Below are positions 7,272 to 13,436 of a DNA stretch of 64,000 nt, in pieces. The translations under genes were made by a program, and so were the position numbers. A model generated the notes under the pieces. It did no database searches. It was not told where the DNA came from and saw nothing but the letters and a program-made list of their open reading frames with translations. How positions within the stretch are numbered: position 1 is the stretch's first letter; every line of letters begins with the position of its first letter. Source of the DNA: Shigella phage pSs-1 (lineage: Viruses > Uroviricota > Caudoviricetes > Pantevenvirales); the NCBI RefSeq assembly GCF_000930595.1, contig NC_025829.1; one strand, given 5' to 3'.

Positions 7272-7645
7272 CGTGATTCCTTAACAAATTTCATAATTTC
7301 ATCAAATTCATACGCAGCAAGTTTAAGCTGATGTTCTTTTTTAATCTTTTTGCACTGGGCTTTCCAATCACGTACACGTTTACGATAGTGTCTTCCTTGA
7401 TACCAGTATCCTACCCAATTTACAGGTACTAATAAAAACGGAACTACCAATGGAAGAATTAGTGTTGCTCCAAATATTACACCAGATTCAATATCAGTCA
7501 TAACGTCTATAACCATTCCAGCAATTAGCAAAATCACAAATGATACAGCTACCACAGGACCTATTAACACATCAGTAGAAATTAGCTGACGCTTTGGTTC
7601 ATACTTCACAGGTTTACTTGGAAGGTATAGTGATGGCTTTGACAT
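7253..7645 (-). CDS. e.4: e.4, two-helix membrane protein
   Basis: 130 residues from ATG 7645; the longer frame begins at a TTG without advantage. Two hydrophobic helices (VVAVSFVILLIAGMVIDVM and GATLILPLVVPFLLVPV) are followed by a basic YRKRVRDWKAQCKKIKK segment and a tail IMKFVKESRCK, again like e.2 and e.3. The start overlaps the e.5 end by 32 nt. Function unknown; probably an inner-membrane paralogue of its neighbours. Confidence 0.8.
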   Translation of the reverse strand: MSKPSLYLPSKPVKYEPKRQLISTDVLIGPVVAVSFVILLIAGMVIDVMTDIESGVIFGATLILPLVVPFLLVPVNWVGYWYQGRHYRKRVRDWKAQCKKIKKEHQLKLAAYEFDEIMKFVKESRCKSQN

Positions 7646-8228
7646 ATTCTCTACATTCCTTAACAAATTTTTCTAATAATAAATCGCTTTCAAAATTAGG
7701 ATTTTCCACTAATTTATCAAAAAGATCATCAACAATAGTTAAGATATTCTTTTTACTAAGAATACGTTTATTTTCATGCTTTGTTTCAGAATCAACTATA
7801 AGAGTAAAGAAATATTTCTTTCCCTGAAATTTTACCGTAGTATCAATATAGAATAAATTTGACTTTTGTAAATTACGTTTAAACCATGCGTCACTTAAAC
7901 TATAAACGCCAAGATAATCATAATCGTCGTTTAAATAACAAACCGTCCATTCAGGAGAAATGAAATCAGTAAATTCAACATCAAAATCACACGTCAATGA
8001 ATGAATTGATTCAATACTGTTAATGAGTATTCCAGGACGTATTAAAGACTTTTTACCTCTAGAAAATCTTCCGGAAAGGCTTTCATCAGTTTCGTATGAA
8101 GACCCCCAATAATAATTACGTCCTTCTGCCATGCGTTTAAGAGCATTTAGTAATTGGTCTGGAACATCAACCTGTCTTTGGAACTCTTCAAACATTGAAT
8201 TGAAATCACTTTGCATTTTCATTTTCAT
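7614..8228 (-). CDS. e.5: e.5, soluble early protein sharing the e.2-e.4 tail motif
   Basis: 204 residues, no membrane helix. The tail contains LEKFVKECREYVK, close to the C-terminal motif of e.2-e.4, so the four adjacent genes share a terminal module although only three have membrane helices. The start is uncertain between ATG 8228 (GGAG 9 nt upstream) and ATG 8222 (AGGA 6 nt upstream). No known domain is recognised. A UUCG terminator of the preceding gene lies 18 nt upstream. Confidence 0.78.
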   Translation of the reverse strand: MKMKMQSDFNSMFEEFQRQVDVPDQLLNALKRMAEGRNYYWGSSYETDESLSGRFSRGKKSLIRPGILINSIESIHSLTCDFDVEFTDFISPEWTVCYLNDDYDYLGVYSLSDAWFKRNLQKSNLFYIDTTVKFQGKKYFFTLIVDSETKHENKRILSKKNILTIVDDLFDKLVENPNFESDLLLEKFVKECREYVKAITIPSK

Positions 8229-8245
8229 TCCTATTTACTCCAAGT

Positions 8246-8267
8246 ATAAGGGGCCGAAGCCCCTTAT
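8246..8267 (-). terminator. UUCG-loop terminator after e.6
   Basis: Minus-strand hairpin ATAAGGGGC-TTCG-GCCCCTTAT, a 9-bp stem with the extra-stable UUCG tetraloop common in T-even phages, followed by an AT-rich tail. It lies directly after the e.6 stop. Confidence 0.85.
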
Positions 8268-8269
8268 CA

Positions 8270-8863
8270 TTATTTCAGAGAATTAATGTATTCCTGAACA
8301 TCGGCAGAGGTAGTTTCAACCCCAGAAATATTACCGTTAAAGGTTTCAACTCGAGCAAGGGTATCTTCAATATCAACCTTAGTCAGTGCTGCAATTTCAA
8401 CTACATCATCGGCAGTACTAATTCCAAGGGCATTTGCTGCACGAGTTTCACGGATATATTCCAATTTAACCGCAAGTTCTTGACGAGCATCATCTAACTC
8501 AACTACTTTCTTGGCGATTTCAATTCGCATTTCAGCATAACCGTCAGCCTTAGTAGTCAACTGCTCAGCTGTTCGACGATATAGTAAACCGAGTTTAGCA
8601 TGCATTGTTACATCTTGACCTTCGGAAAGAAGTTTACGAATTTCACGCTCTTTTGATTCGGCTTGTCGATTCTTTTCGACAATAAGTTCACGAATACGTT
8701 TTTCTTCATTAATAGATTTAACAGAAGCAGTTTTTAGATCTTTAATTTTATCAAGTAGTTTTGCTGCTGCAGCAGTATACTGTTCTTCAACAGATAAATT
8801 TTTAGCCATAGCAGAACCAAGTTTAGTGCGAATAAATTCAACAATTTTCTTCAGTGTGTTCAT
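8270..8863 (-). CDS. e.6: e.6, PspA/IM30-like coiled-coil protein
   Basis: 197 residues, almost wholly helical with long heptad stretches. The N-terminus ([20 protein letters not shown]) reads as an amphipathic membrane-binding helix. The segment [18 protein letters not shown] and the long coiled coil that follows resemble PspA and ESCRT-III-like membrane-stress proteins. A role in guarding the inner membrane during infection is inferred. It has its own early promoter (8905-8933) and terminator, so it is a single-gene unit. Alternative: a generic coiled-coil protein. Confidence 0.75.
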   Translation of the reverse strand: MNTLKKIVEFIRTKLGSAMAKNLSVEEQYTAAAAKLLDKIKDLKTASVKSINEEKRIRELIVEKNRQAESKEREIRKLLSEGQDVTMHAKLGLLYRRTAEQLTTKADGYAEMRIEIAKKVVELDDARQELAVKLEYIRETRAANALGISTADDVVEIAALTKVDIEDTLARVETFNGNISGVETTSADVQEYINSLK

Positions 8864-8904
8864 AGTATTTCCTTAGGTTGATTAAAAATAAAATCTGTGG
8901 AAGA

Positions 8905-8933
8905 ATTATATCATACTATTTAAGAGATGTAAA
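8905..8933 (-). promoter_or_regulatory. T4-type early promoter for e.6
   Basis: Minus strand TTTACA (8933-8928), 17-nt spacer, TATAAT (8910-8905). It overlaps the last codons of e.7, an economical arrangement repeated in this region. Confidence 0.9.
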
Positions 8934-9436
8934 CTATTTTTAATTTTACAAATTCGTTCAGCTTCTTCAACGGCGGCGGCGATAATGCTTTTAGCTATAG
9001 GAGTACTAATACTAGTAGCTTTTACACTTAACACGATTTCTTTATCTTTACTAGGCCAACCCCATGATTTTTCACCATGAGTGCCTTTAATTACAGCAGA
9101 CACCTCAAGTGAGCATCCACTGTCACATGTTTTTACATTAACAACCCAAGGGTCACTTTTCTCAACCGATTTCTCAGCCGGTTTATCCCAGTAAATATTA
9201 AGAATACGTGGGACATCAAATTTAGCAGGGCAAATCTTAACTGTAAGACCTTCGCTTTCTAGCCAATTAATAAGAGGGCGTTCATACATGCGGCGATGTG
9301 GGCTTTGGACTCGACAAGCCTTGTGCCCATTGCTTGCGGCTTCACTAAGCTGTTCTAATACCTGTTTTTGCATTATTGATAAGATATCATCAAAAGATTT
9401 TTCGGAAGTTTCATTCAGTTCGGTATAAAGAGACAT
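8906..9436 (-). CDS. e.7: e.7, early protein of unknown function
   Basis: 176 residues from ATG 9436, preceded by TGAGGAAAACCGCT; the longer frame starts at a TTG. No known motif is recognised. The N-terminal third is helical and acidic, the middle carries HKACRVQSPHRRMYERPLI, and the C-terminal third has a cysteine-containing segment and an alanine-rich helix. Its end overlaps the e.6 promoter. Symbol by order in T4 (e.6, e.7, e.8), so moderately certain. Confidence 0.72.
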   Translation of the reverse strand: MSLYTELNETSEKSFDDILSIMQKQVLEQLSEAASNGHKACRVQSPHRRMYERPLINWLESEGLTVKICPAKFDVPRILNIYWDKPAEKSVEKSDPWVVNVKTCDSGCSLEVSAVIKGTHGEKSWGWPSKDKEIVLSVKATSISTPIAKSIIAAAVEEAERICKIKNSLHLLNSMI

Positions 9437-9462
9437 AGCGGTTTTCCTCAAATTGTAGGCTC

Positions 9463-9491
9463 ATAATATCTCAATCATGAGCCTATGTAAA
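9463..9491 (-). promoter_or_regulatory. T4-type early promoter for e.7
   Basis: Minus strand TTTACA (9491-9486), 17-nt spacer, TATTAT (9468-9463). It lies between e.8 and e.7. Confidence 0.85.
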
Positions 9492-9492
9492 C

Positions 9493-9756
9493 TTATTTCA
9501 TATTATTGAAATATTCTTCTGCGATTTCGTCGTTATCGTGGTAAACTTTAGAAGACAGTTTAACATAACCTTCTGCTGTGAACATGTTAATCACAACCTT
9601 TACAGTATACCACTGTCCGTCTTCATTACCCATTACTGCGTAAGTTTCAAACATCGGATGGTCAGGACCGATAACTTTAATATCATTCACTGTACGACCG
9701 AAATCTTCTGAAACGCATTTCATAAAGAAGTTGAACAGTTCGCCGTAATTATCCAT
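9493..9756 (-). CDS. e.8: e.8, small acidic early protein
   Basis: 87 residues from ATG 9756, preceded by AACTTGGAGAATGAA. The upstream extension of the frame crosses the early promoter and is rejected. The protein is acidic with a helix-strand pattern (MDNYGELFNFFMKCVSEDF, then VKVVINMFTAEGYVKLSSK). No family is recognised. It is transcribed from its own early promoter at 9801-9829. Symbol by synteny only. Confidence 0.72.
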   Translation of the reverse strand: MDNYGELFNFFMKCVSEDFGRTVNDIKVIGPDHPMFETYAVMGNEDGQWYTVKVVINMFTAEGYVKLSSKVYHDNDEIAEEYFNNMK

Positions 9757-9800
9757 TTCATTCTCCAAGTTGTTTTTCTGTATCAGTAGTTGATAGTTGT

Positions 9801-9829
9801 ATAGTACCATGGAAGAACAGGGATGTAAA
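9801..9829 (-). promoter_or_regulatory. T4-type early promoter for e.8 with upstream A/T tracts
   Basis: Minus strand TTTACA (9829-9824), 17-nt spacer, TACTAT (9806-9801). It is backed by two phased A5T5 blocks at 9841-9860, suited to act as an UP-type or curved element. Confidence 0.9.
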
Positions 9830-9840
9830 TAGTTTTGTGA

Positions 9841-9963
9841 AAAAATTTTTAAAAATTTTTAGGGAATTCTAGGGCAGGGAGGGGCAATTAAAAGATAGGA
9901 TAATATATTATAAAGGGTATAAACTAAATGATGCCTAGAGAGGTCCAGAAAGGCCTAGATACC
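9841..9963. other. intergenic stretch with A/T tracts and CTAGGC repeats
   Basis: About 120 nt without an ORF. It begins with two tandem A5T5 blocks (9841-9860) behind the e.8 promoter. Further right are a run of TATA-like sequence (about 9901-9911) and a short inverted arrangement of CCTAG and CCTAG/CTAGG motifs around 9943-9959. No gene or RNA is recognised in it. Confidence 0.5.
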
Positions 9964-9988
9964 AAAAAGCCCTATCATTTAGATAGGG
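9964..9988 (-). terminator. terminator of the 9997-10560 ip gene
   Basis: Minus strand CCCTATC-TAAAT-GATAGGG followed by CTTTTT: a 7-bp stem with a U-run, 9 nt after the stop codon. Confidence 0.85.
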
Positions 9989-9996
9989 ATTTAAAA

Positions 9997-10560
9997 TTAT
10001 TTGCCTAGTTTAGTTATTATAGCTTCGGCAGCAGCTTTTAGCTTAGATGCGGTGTTAATACGATTTTTAATTTCAGTATACGCATCGCCAAGAACATCAA
10101 GGCTATCAGAATAAACACTTACACTATTGCGTTCGCTATTTGAAATAGAACCTTTAGTTTTACGATCAAAATCGGTGTACACGTCTTGAAGATCGCGGGC
10201 TGCCTTCTTTGCATCATCCAATGCATCAAGAGCTTTATTCAAAGCATTAACGTATTTTTTAGTGTCGAACATATTCTTAGAAATTTTAACAGGTGCACGT
10301 TCAGGAGTAGCTAATACAGATTTAGGAACCTGAGCGCCAGATGCCAATTTCTTAGAAATTTTGAAAAATGCTTTATTGAATTTATTTTCTTGACTCATTG
10401 TAAAAGAACTATTATCGATGTTGTACATTTCAATAGCTTTAGCTTTCCACTTAAGAAAATCGCCGCGGTCTTTTGGGTCCAATTGGAAGAATACTTTAGT
10501 AAGATCTGCTTCAGATGGTAATTTTGCTGCTTCGGTTAAAAATTCGGCATAGGTTTTCAT
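9997..10560 (-). CDS. internal head protein with capsid-targeting sequence (IP family)
   Basis: 187 residues, basic. It starts MKTYAEFLTEA, a capsid-targeting sequence with a gp21 cleavage site L-T-E at residue 10. The mature part is lysine- and alanine-rich and mainly helical, with no recognised catalytic motif. It is predicted to be packaged in the head and injected with the DNA. It lies between e.8 and the tRNA cluster, where I recall no ip gene in T4. It has its own terminator and a near-consensus late promoter (10599-10606). Confidence 0.87.
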   Translation of the reverse strand: MKTYAEFLTEAAKLPSEADLTKVFFQLDPKDRGDFLKWKAKAIEMYNIDNSSFTMSQENKFNKAFFKISKKLASGAQVPKSVLATPERAPVKISKNMFDTKKYVNALNKALDALDDAKKAARDLQDVYTDFDRKTKGSISNSERNSVSVYSDSLDVLGDAYTEIKNRINTASKLKAAAEAIITKLGK

Positions 10561-10598
10561 TTAAAATCCTTGAAATAATTTATCGGTTGGTTATTAAT

Positions 10599-10606
10599 TA
10601 TTTATT
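10599..10606 (-). promoter_or_regulatory. probable late promoter (AATAAATA)
   Basis: Minus-strand AATAAATA, one mismatch from the T4 late consensus, about 40 nt upstream of the ip start at 10560. Promoter role is inferred from position and from the perfect element in front of the neighbouring ip gene. Confidence 0.55.
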
Positions 10607-10650
10607 ACTTTGTTACTATCCGTAGCAGCATTCTCTATGTGATTCAAACT

Positions 10651-10678
10651 AAAAAGCCCCAACCTTTCAGTCGGGGCT
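10651..10678 (-). terminator. terminator of the 10686-11159 ip gene
   Basis: Minus strand AGCCCCGAC-TGAAAG-GTTGGGGCT followed by TTTT. It is nearly the same as the hairpin at 11210-11237 after the tRNA cluster. Confidence 0.88.
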
Positions 10679-10685
10679 AAGAATG

Positions 10686-11159
10686 TTATTTGATTTGTTT
10701 AGCAGACCAAATGCGGTCTTTAATAATTTTTTGGATGTCTTCAACATACTCAAGAGAGTGAACATGTGGATTATCTTTGAAACTATAAGCACGGGCTAAC
10801 TTTTGGCCTTCGGTTTTGATTACTAAAAGCTCTTTAAGGATAGCTTCATATTTAGAGATAATTCCTTTAACGATATTTTTTTCTTGTGCCGCTTTAGGAT
10901 CTGCTTTAGGAGCAGGTTTACCCGAAGGCTTTGCAAAAGCAGCGCCAGTAGCAACTAAACTTTTCCAGGCCATACTAACTGCATTTCCCGTAAATCCTTC
11001 TGCTTTCATGTCGCGAGCAAATTGGAATCGTGATTCGTCAGAAGCATCTTTATAGGAATATTTACCCGCTGCAATGGCTGCTTTTGCGACAGCTTGAATT
11101 TCGGTGCTAGATGCTTCATTTAACACCGCTTCATTTAAAAATTGAGCATATGATTTCAT
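10686..11159 (-). CDS. internal head protein with capsid-targeting sequence (IP family)
   Basis: 157 residues, basic. It starts MKSYAQFLNEAVLNEA; two gp21 cleavage sites fit (L-N-E at residue 10 and L-N-E at residue 15). The middle has a proline/lysine/alanine linker (KPSGKPAPKADPKA), so two small helical parts are joined by a flexible tether. Predicted packaged, injected protein; target unknown. A perfect late promoter (11200-11207) precedes it and a strong terminator follows. Confidence 0.87.
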   Translation of the reverse strand: MKSYAQFLNEAVLNEASSTEIQAVAKAAIAAGKYSYKDASDESRFQFARDMKAEGFTGNAVSMAWKSLVATGAAFAKPSGKPAPKADPKAAQEKNIVKGIISKYEAILKELLVIKTEGQKLARAYSFKDNPHVHSLEYVEDIQKIIKDRIWSAKQIK

Positions 11160-11199
11160 CTTATTTCCTGTTTTAATTCGTGGATTTAATATACTACTA

Positions 11200-11207
11200 T
11201 ATTTATA
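11200..11207 (-). promoter_or_regulatory. late promoter TATAAATA for the 10686-11159 ip gene
   Basis: Perfect late -10 element on the minus strand, about 40 nt upstream of the ip start codon and just after the terminator that ends the tRNA transcript. Confidence 0.85.
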
Positions 11208-11209
11208 CT

Positions 11210-11237
11210 AAAAAGCCCCAACCTTTCGGTCGGGGCT
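11210..11237 (-). terminator. terminator of the tRNA/stable RNA cluster
   Basis: Minus strand AGCCCCGACC-GAAA-GGTTGGGGCT followed by TTTT: a 10-bp stem with a GNRA loop. It is a near-copy of the terminator at 10651-10678. Confidence 0.9.
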
Positions 11238-11239
11238 AA

Positions 11240-11553
11240 GCCTTGCGGCAACCTTGTCGGGGTTCCACCTGCTAAGGCAAGTGTTTGTACGAAACGCCGG
11301 GATTCGAACCCGGTTATTAAGCAGTTGACGCTACTCAATATTTTTAAAAGGCCATATCTCGACCATATCCGAACGTTCCGTCAAAAACGCTACTCGGCTT
11401 ACGGCAAAGATATTTCCTCGAATCGATAATTCTGTGCGCCGTTTCTGCTGTGATGTAAGGGGACATTAACAGATCGTAAAGATTTGATAATGTCAGTCCT
11501 TACTCAGGGAACATCAGTCCGACGACTTACCGGTAGCGACCCGGTTTCTTGTT
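11240..11553 (-). ncRNA. structured stable-RNA region downstream of tRNA-Arg (RNA D/C, species 1 and 2 region)
   Basis: About 310 nt with no ORF directly after tRNA-Arg, where T4 encodes its stable RNAs of unknown function, species 1 and 2 (bands D and C). On the minus strand it holds ACCGG-GTCGCTA-CCGGT; a long hairpin GTAAGG...CCTTAC enclosing ACATTA...TAATGT; and a perfect T-arm-like hairpin CCGGG-TTCGAAT-CCCGG at 11313-11297. Two short copies of GAGTAGCGT also occur. It most likely holds two RNAs in tandem; exact ends cannot be fixed by eye. Confidence 0.7.
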
Positions 11554-11629
11554 TGGTCGAGGCAGTAGGGATCGAACCTACGACCTAGGACTTAGAAGGT
11601 CCTTGCTCTTCCTTCTGAGCTATGCCTCG
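11554..11629 (-). tRNA. tRNA-Arg (anticodon UCU)
   Basis: 76 nt. Acceptor CGAGGCA/TGCCTCG, anticodon stem AGGAC/GTCCT with loop CTTCTAA (anticodon TCT), T-arm GTTCGATC, encoded CCA. It reads AGA, a codon common in this phage and rare in the host. Confidence 0.97.
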
Positions 11630-11633
11630 GATT

Positions 11634-11708
11634 TGGCGGACGTGATAGGATTCGAACCTATAACCAATCGCTTAACAGGCGATCGCTCTGCCATTGAGCT
11701 ACACATCC
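11634..11708 (-). tRNA. tRNA-Asn (anticodon GUU)
   Basis: 75 nt. Acceptor GGATGTG/CACGTCC, anticodon stem ATCGC/GCGAT with loop CTGTTAA (anticodon GTT), T-loop TTCGAAT, CCA encoded. T4, as I recall it, has no tRNA-Asn. Confidence 0.96.
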
Positions 11709-11712
11709 AAAT

Positions 11713-11799
11713 TGGTGGGGAGTGATGGAGTCGAACCACCCGAGTCGCAATGACAATGGATTTACAGTCCACACCGCTACCTCTACGGGATAACTCCCC
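11713..11799 (-). tRNA. tRNA-Tyr (anticodon GUA), long variable arm
   Basis: 87 nt. Acceptor GGGGAGT/ACTCCCC, anticodon stem TGGA/TCCA with loop CTGTAAA (anticodon GTA), the long variable arm expected of bacterial tRNA-Tyr, CCA encoded. Not present in T4 as I recall it. Confidence 0.95.
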
Positions 11800-11808
11800 A
11801 AATTAATT

Positions 11809-11883
11809 TGGTGGCCCTGGGTGGAATTGAACCACCATCTGGCGATTATGAGTCGCTTGCTTGAACCTTCCAGCTACAGGGCC
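11809..11883 (-). tRNA. tRNA with CAU anticodon, probably tRNA-Ile (lysidine-type)
   Basis: 75 nt. Acceptor GGCCCTG/CAGGGCC, anticodon stem GCGA/TCGC with loop CTCATAA (anticodon CAT), CCA encoded. The equivalent T4 gene is tRNA-Ile whose C34 is modified to lysidine to read AUA. It lacks the C1-A72 mismatch of initiator tRNA. Confidence 0.93.
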
Positions 11884-11884
11884 T

Positions 11885-11960
11885 TGGTGCTGATTGACGG
11901 AATCGAACCGCCGACCTTCTCATTACAAGTGAGTTGCTCTACCTACTGAGCTAAATCAGC
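11885..11960 (-). tRNA. tRNA-Thr (anticodon UGU)
   Basis: 76 nt. Acceptor GCTGATT/AATCAGC, anticodon stem CTCA/TGAG with loop CTTGTAA (anticodon TGT), T-loop TTCGATT, CCA encoded. Reads ACA. Confidence 0.97.
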
Positions 11961-11965
11961 AAAAC

Positions 11966-12055
11966 TGGCGGAGGCGATAGGATTTGAACCTATGAGTCGC
12001 CGGAGCGACTGCCGGTTTTCAAGACCGGTGCATTAAACCACTCTGCCACGCCTCC
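11966..12055 (-). tRNA. tRNA-Ser (anticodon UGA)
   Basis: 90 nt. Acceptor GGAGGCG/CGCCTCC, anticodon stem CCGGT/ACCGG with loop CTTGAAA (anticodon TGA), long variable arm GTCGCTCCGGCGAC, CCA encoded. Reads UCA. Confidence 0.97.
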
Positions 12056-12057
12056 AG

Positions 12058-12131
12058 TCTCCATACAAGGATTTGAACCTTGGACCTCCTGATCCCAAAT
12101 CAGGCGCTCTACCAAACTGAGCTACACGGAG
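12058..12131 (-). tRNA. tRNA-Pro (anticodon UGG)
   Basis: 74 nt without CCA. Acceptor CTCCGTG/TATGGAG, anticodon stem CCTGA/TCAGG with loop TTTGGGA (anticodon TGG). The next bases are not CCA, so the 3' end is completed after processing. It abuts tRNA-Ser, like the T4 Pro-Ser dimeric precursor. Confidence 0.96.
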
Positions 12132-12141
12132 TAAATTAAAT

Positions 12142-12215
<74 letters not shown>

Positions 12216-12220
12216 AAATT

Positions 12221-12307
12221 TGGTGCGAGAAGTGGGACTCGAACCCACAAGGAAATCATTCCGCAGCATTTTAAGTGCTGTGCCTTTACCAATTTGACCA
12301 TTCTCGC
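12221..12307 (-). tRNA. tRNA-Leu (anticodon UAA)
   Basis: 87 nt. Acceptor GCGAGAA/TTCTCGC, anticodon stem CAGCA/TGCTG with loop CTTAAAA (anticodon TAA), long variable arm, CCA encoded. Reads UUA, heavily used by this AT-rich genome. Confidence 0.97.
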
Positions 12308-12308
12308 G

Positions 12309-12381
12309 CTGGGAATAAAGGACTCGAACCTTTGCATCCTGGAATCAAAATCCAGTGCCTTACCAACTTGGCTAATTCCCA
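12309..12381 (-). tRNA. tRNA-Gln (anticodon UUG)
   Basis: 73 nt without CCA. Acceptor TGGGAAT/ATTCCCA, anticodon stem CTGGA/TCCAG with loop TTTTGAT (anticodon TTG), T-loop TTCGAGT. First tRNA of the transcript, as in T4; the 3' CCA must be added by processing. Confidence 0.96.
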
Positions 12382-12450
12382 ATTATTAACAAAGGCTCTT
12401 AAGCAAGAACCCTTGATGATAGAGGGTATTAATCAGTGCGATATGAGTTA

Positions 12451-12477
12451 ATAATAACAAATAATTCTTAAAGCATA
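12451..12477 (-). promoter_or_regulatory. middle (MotA) promoter before the tRNA cluster
   Basis: Minus strand TATGCTTTA (12477-12469) matches the MotA box; 12 nt later is TATTAT (12456-12451). It lies in the 97-nt gap between the last ORF and tRNA-Gln. Confidence 0.75.
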
Positions 12478-12478
12478 T

Positions 12479-12772
12479 TTACCATTTATGATAATACATA
12501 TTTACGATACATTCAAGACCCAAAGGATTCTTGAAAATATCATATTCAAGAGGACCTTTTTCTGTTTCGATAAAGAAATCAAAATTTACTGTATTAAATT
12601 TACGGTCTTCCTTCACTAATTTAACTTGTGAAGATGAACGGTCAATGTAAACCTTTTCAACTTCAAAATATGTTAAAATGCCATAATCATCAATCAAGGC
12701 TTTAGCCGCGTCTTGATCATATTTATATCCATTTTCAATGGATGATACTTTCGCATAAAGAATCACTATCAA
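12479..12772 (-). CDS. small early protein of unknown function (tRNA.2 position)
   Basis: 97 residues, mixed alpha/beta, with an acidic middle and no recognised motif. The start at 12772 overlaps the stop of the next upstream gene (ATGA), so translation is coupled. By gene order it corresponds to T4 tRNA.2, the first ORF upstream of the tRNA cluster. The MotA box of the tRNA promoter lies immediately beyond its stop. Confidence 0.75.
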   Translation of the reverse strand: MIVILYAKVSSIENGYKYDQDAAKALIDDYGILTYFEVEKVYIDRSSSQVKLVKEDRKFNTVNFDFFIETEKGPLEYDIFKNPLGLECIVNMYYHKW

Positions 12773-13179
12773 CCTCTATCAACAATAACATGAGTATGGG
12801 CATTTACAATTTGCCACCAATCGAAACGATTGGAACCATAATCTGGTTTATTTTCATTTTCTTTAATGATATCACGCAGTTTATCTTCTGTTTCAGCATA
12901 CGCAATTAAATCATCATATCCACCACAAGGATAATAATTATCACCTGCGAATAAAAGAAAATTTACCTTAGATGGATTTACGTAATAATGGTCTTTAGGA
13001 TATTTAGTTCCTCTCCAATCAATTACTTCAACATAACGATAAGAAAATCCATTTTTACTTTCAATCCAACTCCACGCTTCAAAAGGAGTATTAAAAACTT
13101 TATCAGGTATTAAATTACCTTCAAAATGAGAAGGATTTGCATAATCCCCAGCATAAACATAGTATTCGTTAATACTCAT
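12769..13179 (-). CDS. early protein of unknown function (tRNA.3 position)
   Basis: 136 residues from ATG 13179, preceded by AAAGGTGAATAGT; a longer frame starting at 13218 would run into the upstream gene. Aromatic-rich (YYVYAGDYANPSHFEGN, then FDWWQIVNAHTHVI). No known family is recognised. It follows the small membrane-protein gene by 1 nt and is coupled to the downstream ORF. Confidence 0.75.
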   Translation of the reverse strand: MSINEYYVYAGDYANPSHFEGNLIPDKVFNTPFEAWSWIESKNGFSYRYVEVIDWRGTKYPKDHYYVNPSKVNFLLFAGDNYYPCGGYDDLIAYAETEDKLRDIIKENENKPDYGSNRFDWWQIVNAHTHVIVDRG

Positions 13180-13180
13180 A

Positions 13181-13366
13181 CTATTCACCTTTAGAAATTT
13201 TATCCATAACGATAGCAATTAAACCAATTAAAAATGCTACTATAAGTGAAAACACATTTTCTGCTGTAGTCAATAATCCGCATATAAATCCAACAAACAT
13301 TGAAAAACTAAAAGCAGAAGCAGAAATTGCAATAGCAACATTTCGAATTAATTCACAACGTTTCAT
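13181..13366 (-). CDS. small two-helix membrane protein (tRNA.4 position)
   Basis: 61 residues. Two hydrophobic helices (about 11-32 and 37-54) are joined by a short TTAEN turn, with positive residues at both ends (MKRCELIRN and KISKGE), so both termini probably face the cytoplasm. It is the first gene after the early promoter at 13395-13423 and has a GAGGAGAATAAA ribosome-binding site. Function unknown. Confidence 0.78.
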   Translation of the reverse strand: MKRCELIRNVAIAISASAFSFSMFVGFICGLLTTAENVFSLIVAFLIGLIAIVMDKISKGE

Positions 13367-13394
13367 TTTATTCTCCTCGGTAGTTGATAGGGTA

Positions 13395-13423
13395 ATAGTA
13401 TCACAACTAAAACCCTATGTAAA
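13395..13423 (-). promoter_or_regulatory. T4-type early promoter for the tRNA-proximal ORFs
   Basis: Minus strand TTTACA (13423-13418), 17-nt spacer, TACTAT (13400-13395). The upstream bases TTTCACAAAGTTG are repeated almost exactly before the promoter at 13725-13753. Confidence 0.9.
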
Positions 13424-13436
13424 CAACTTTGTGAAA

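Noticed and set aside
11512-11517. CTGATG followed by paired sequence near a GAAAC, resembling a hammerhead ribozyme core on the minus strand
   Set aside because: The essential A after CTGATG is T, and the GAAA and cleavage-site elements are not in a workable order with pairing stems.
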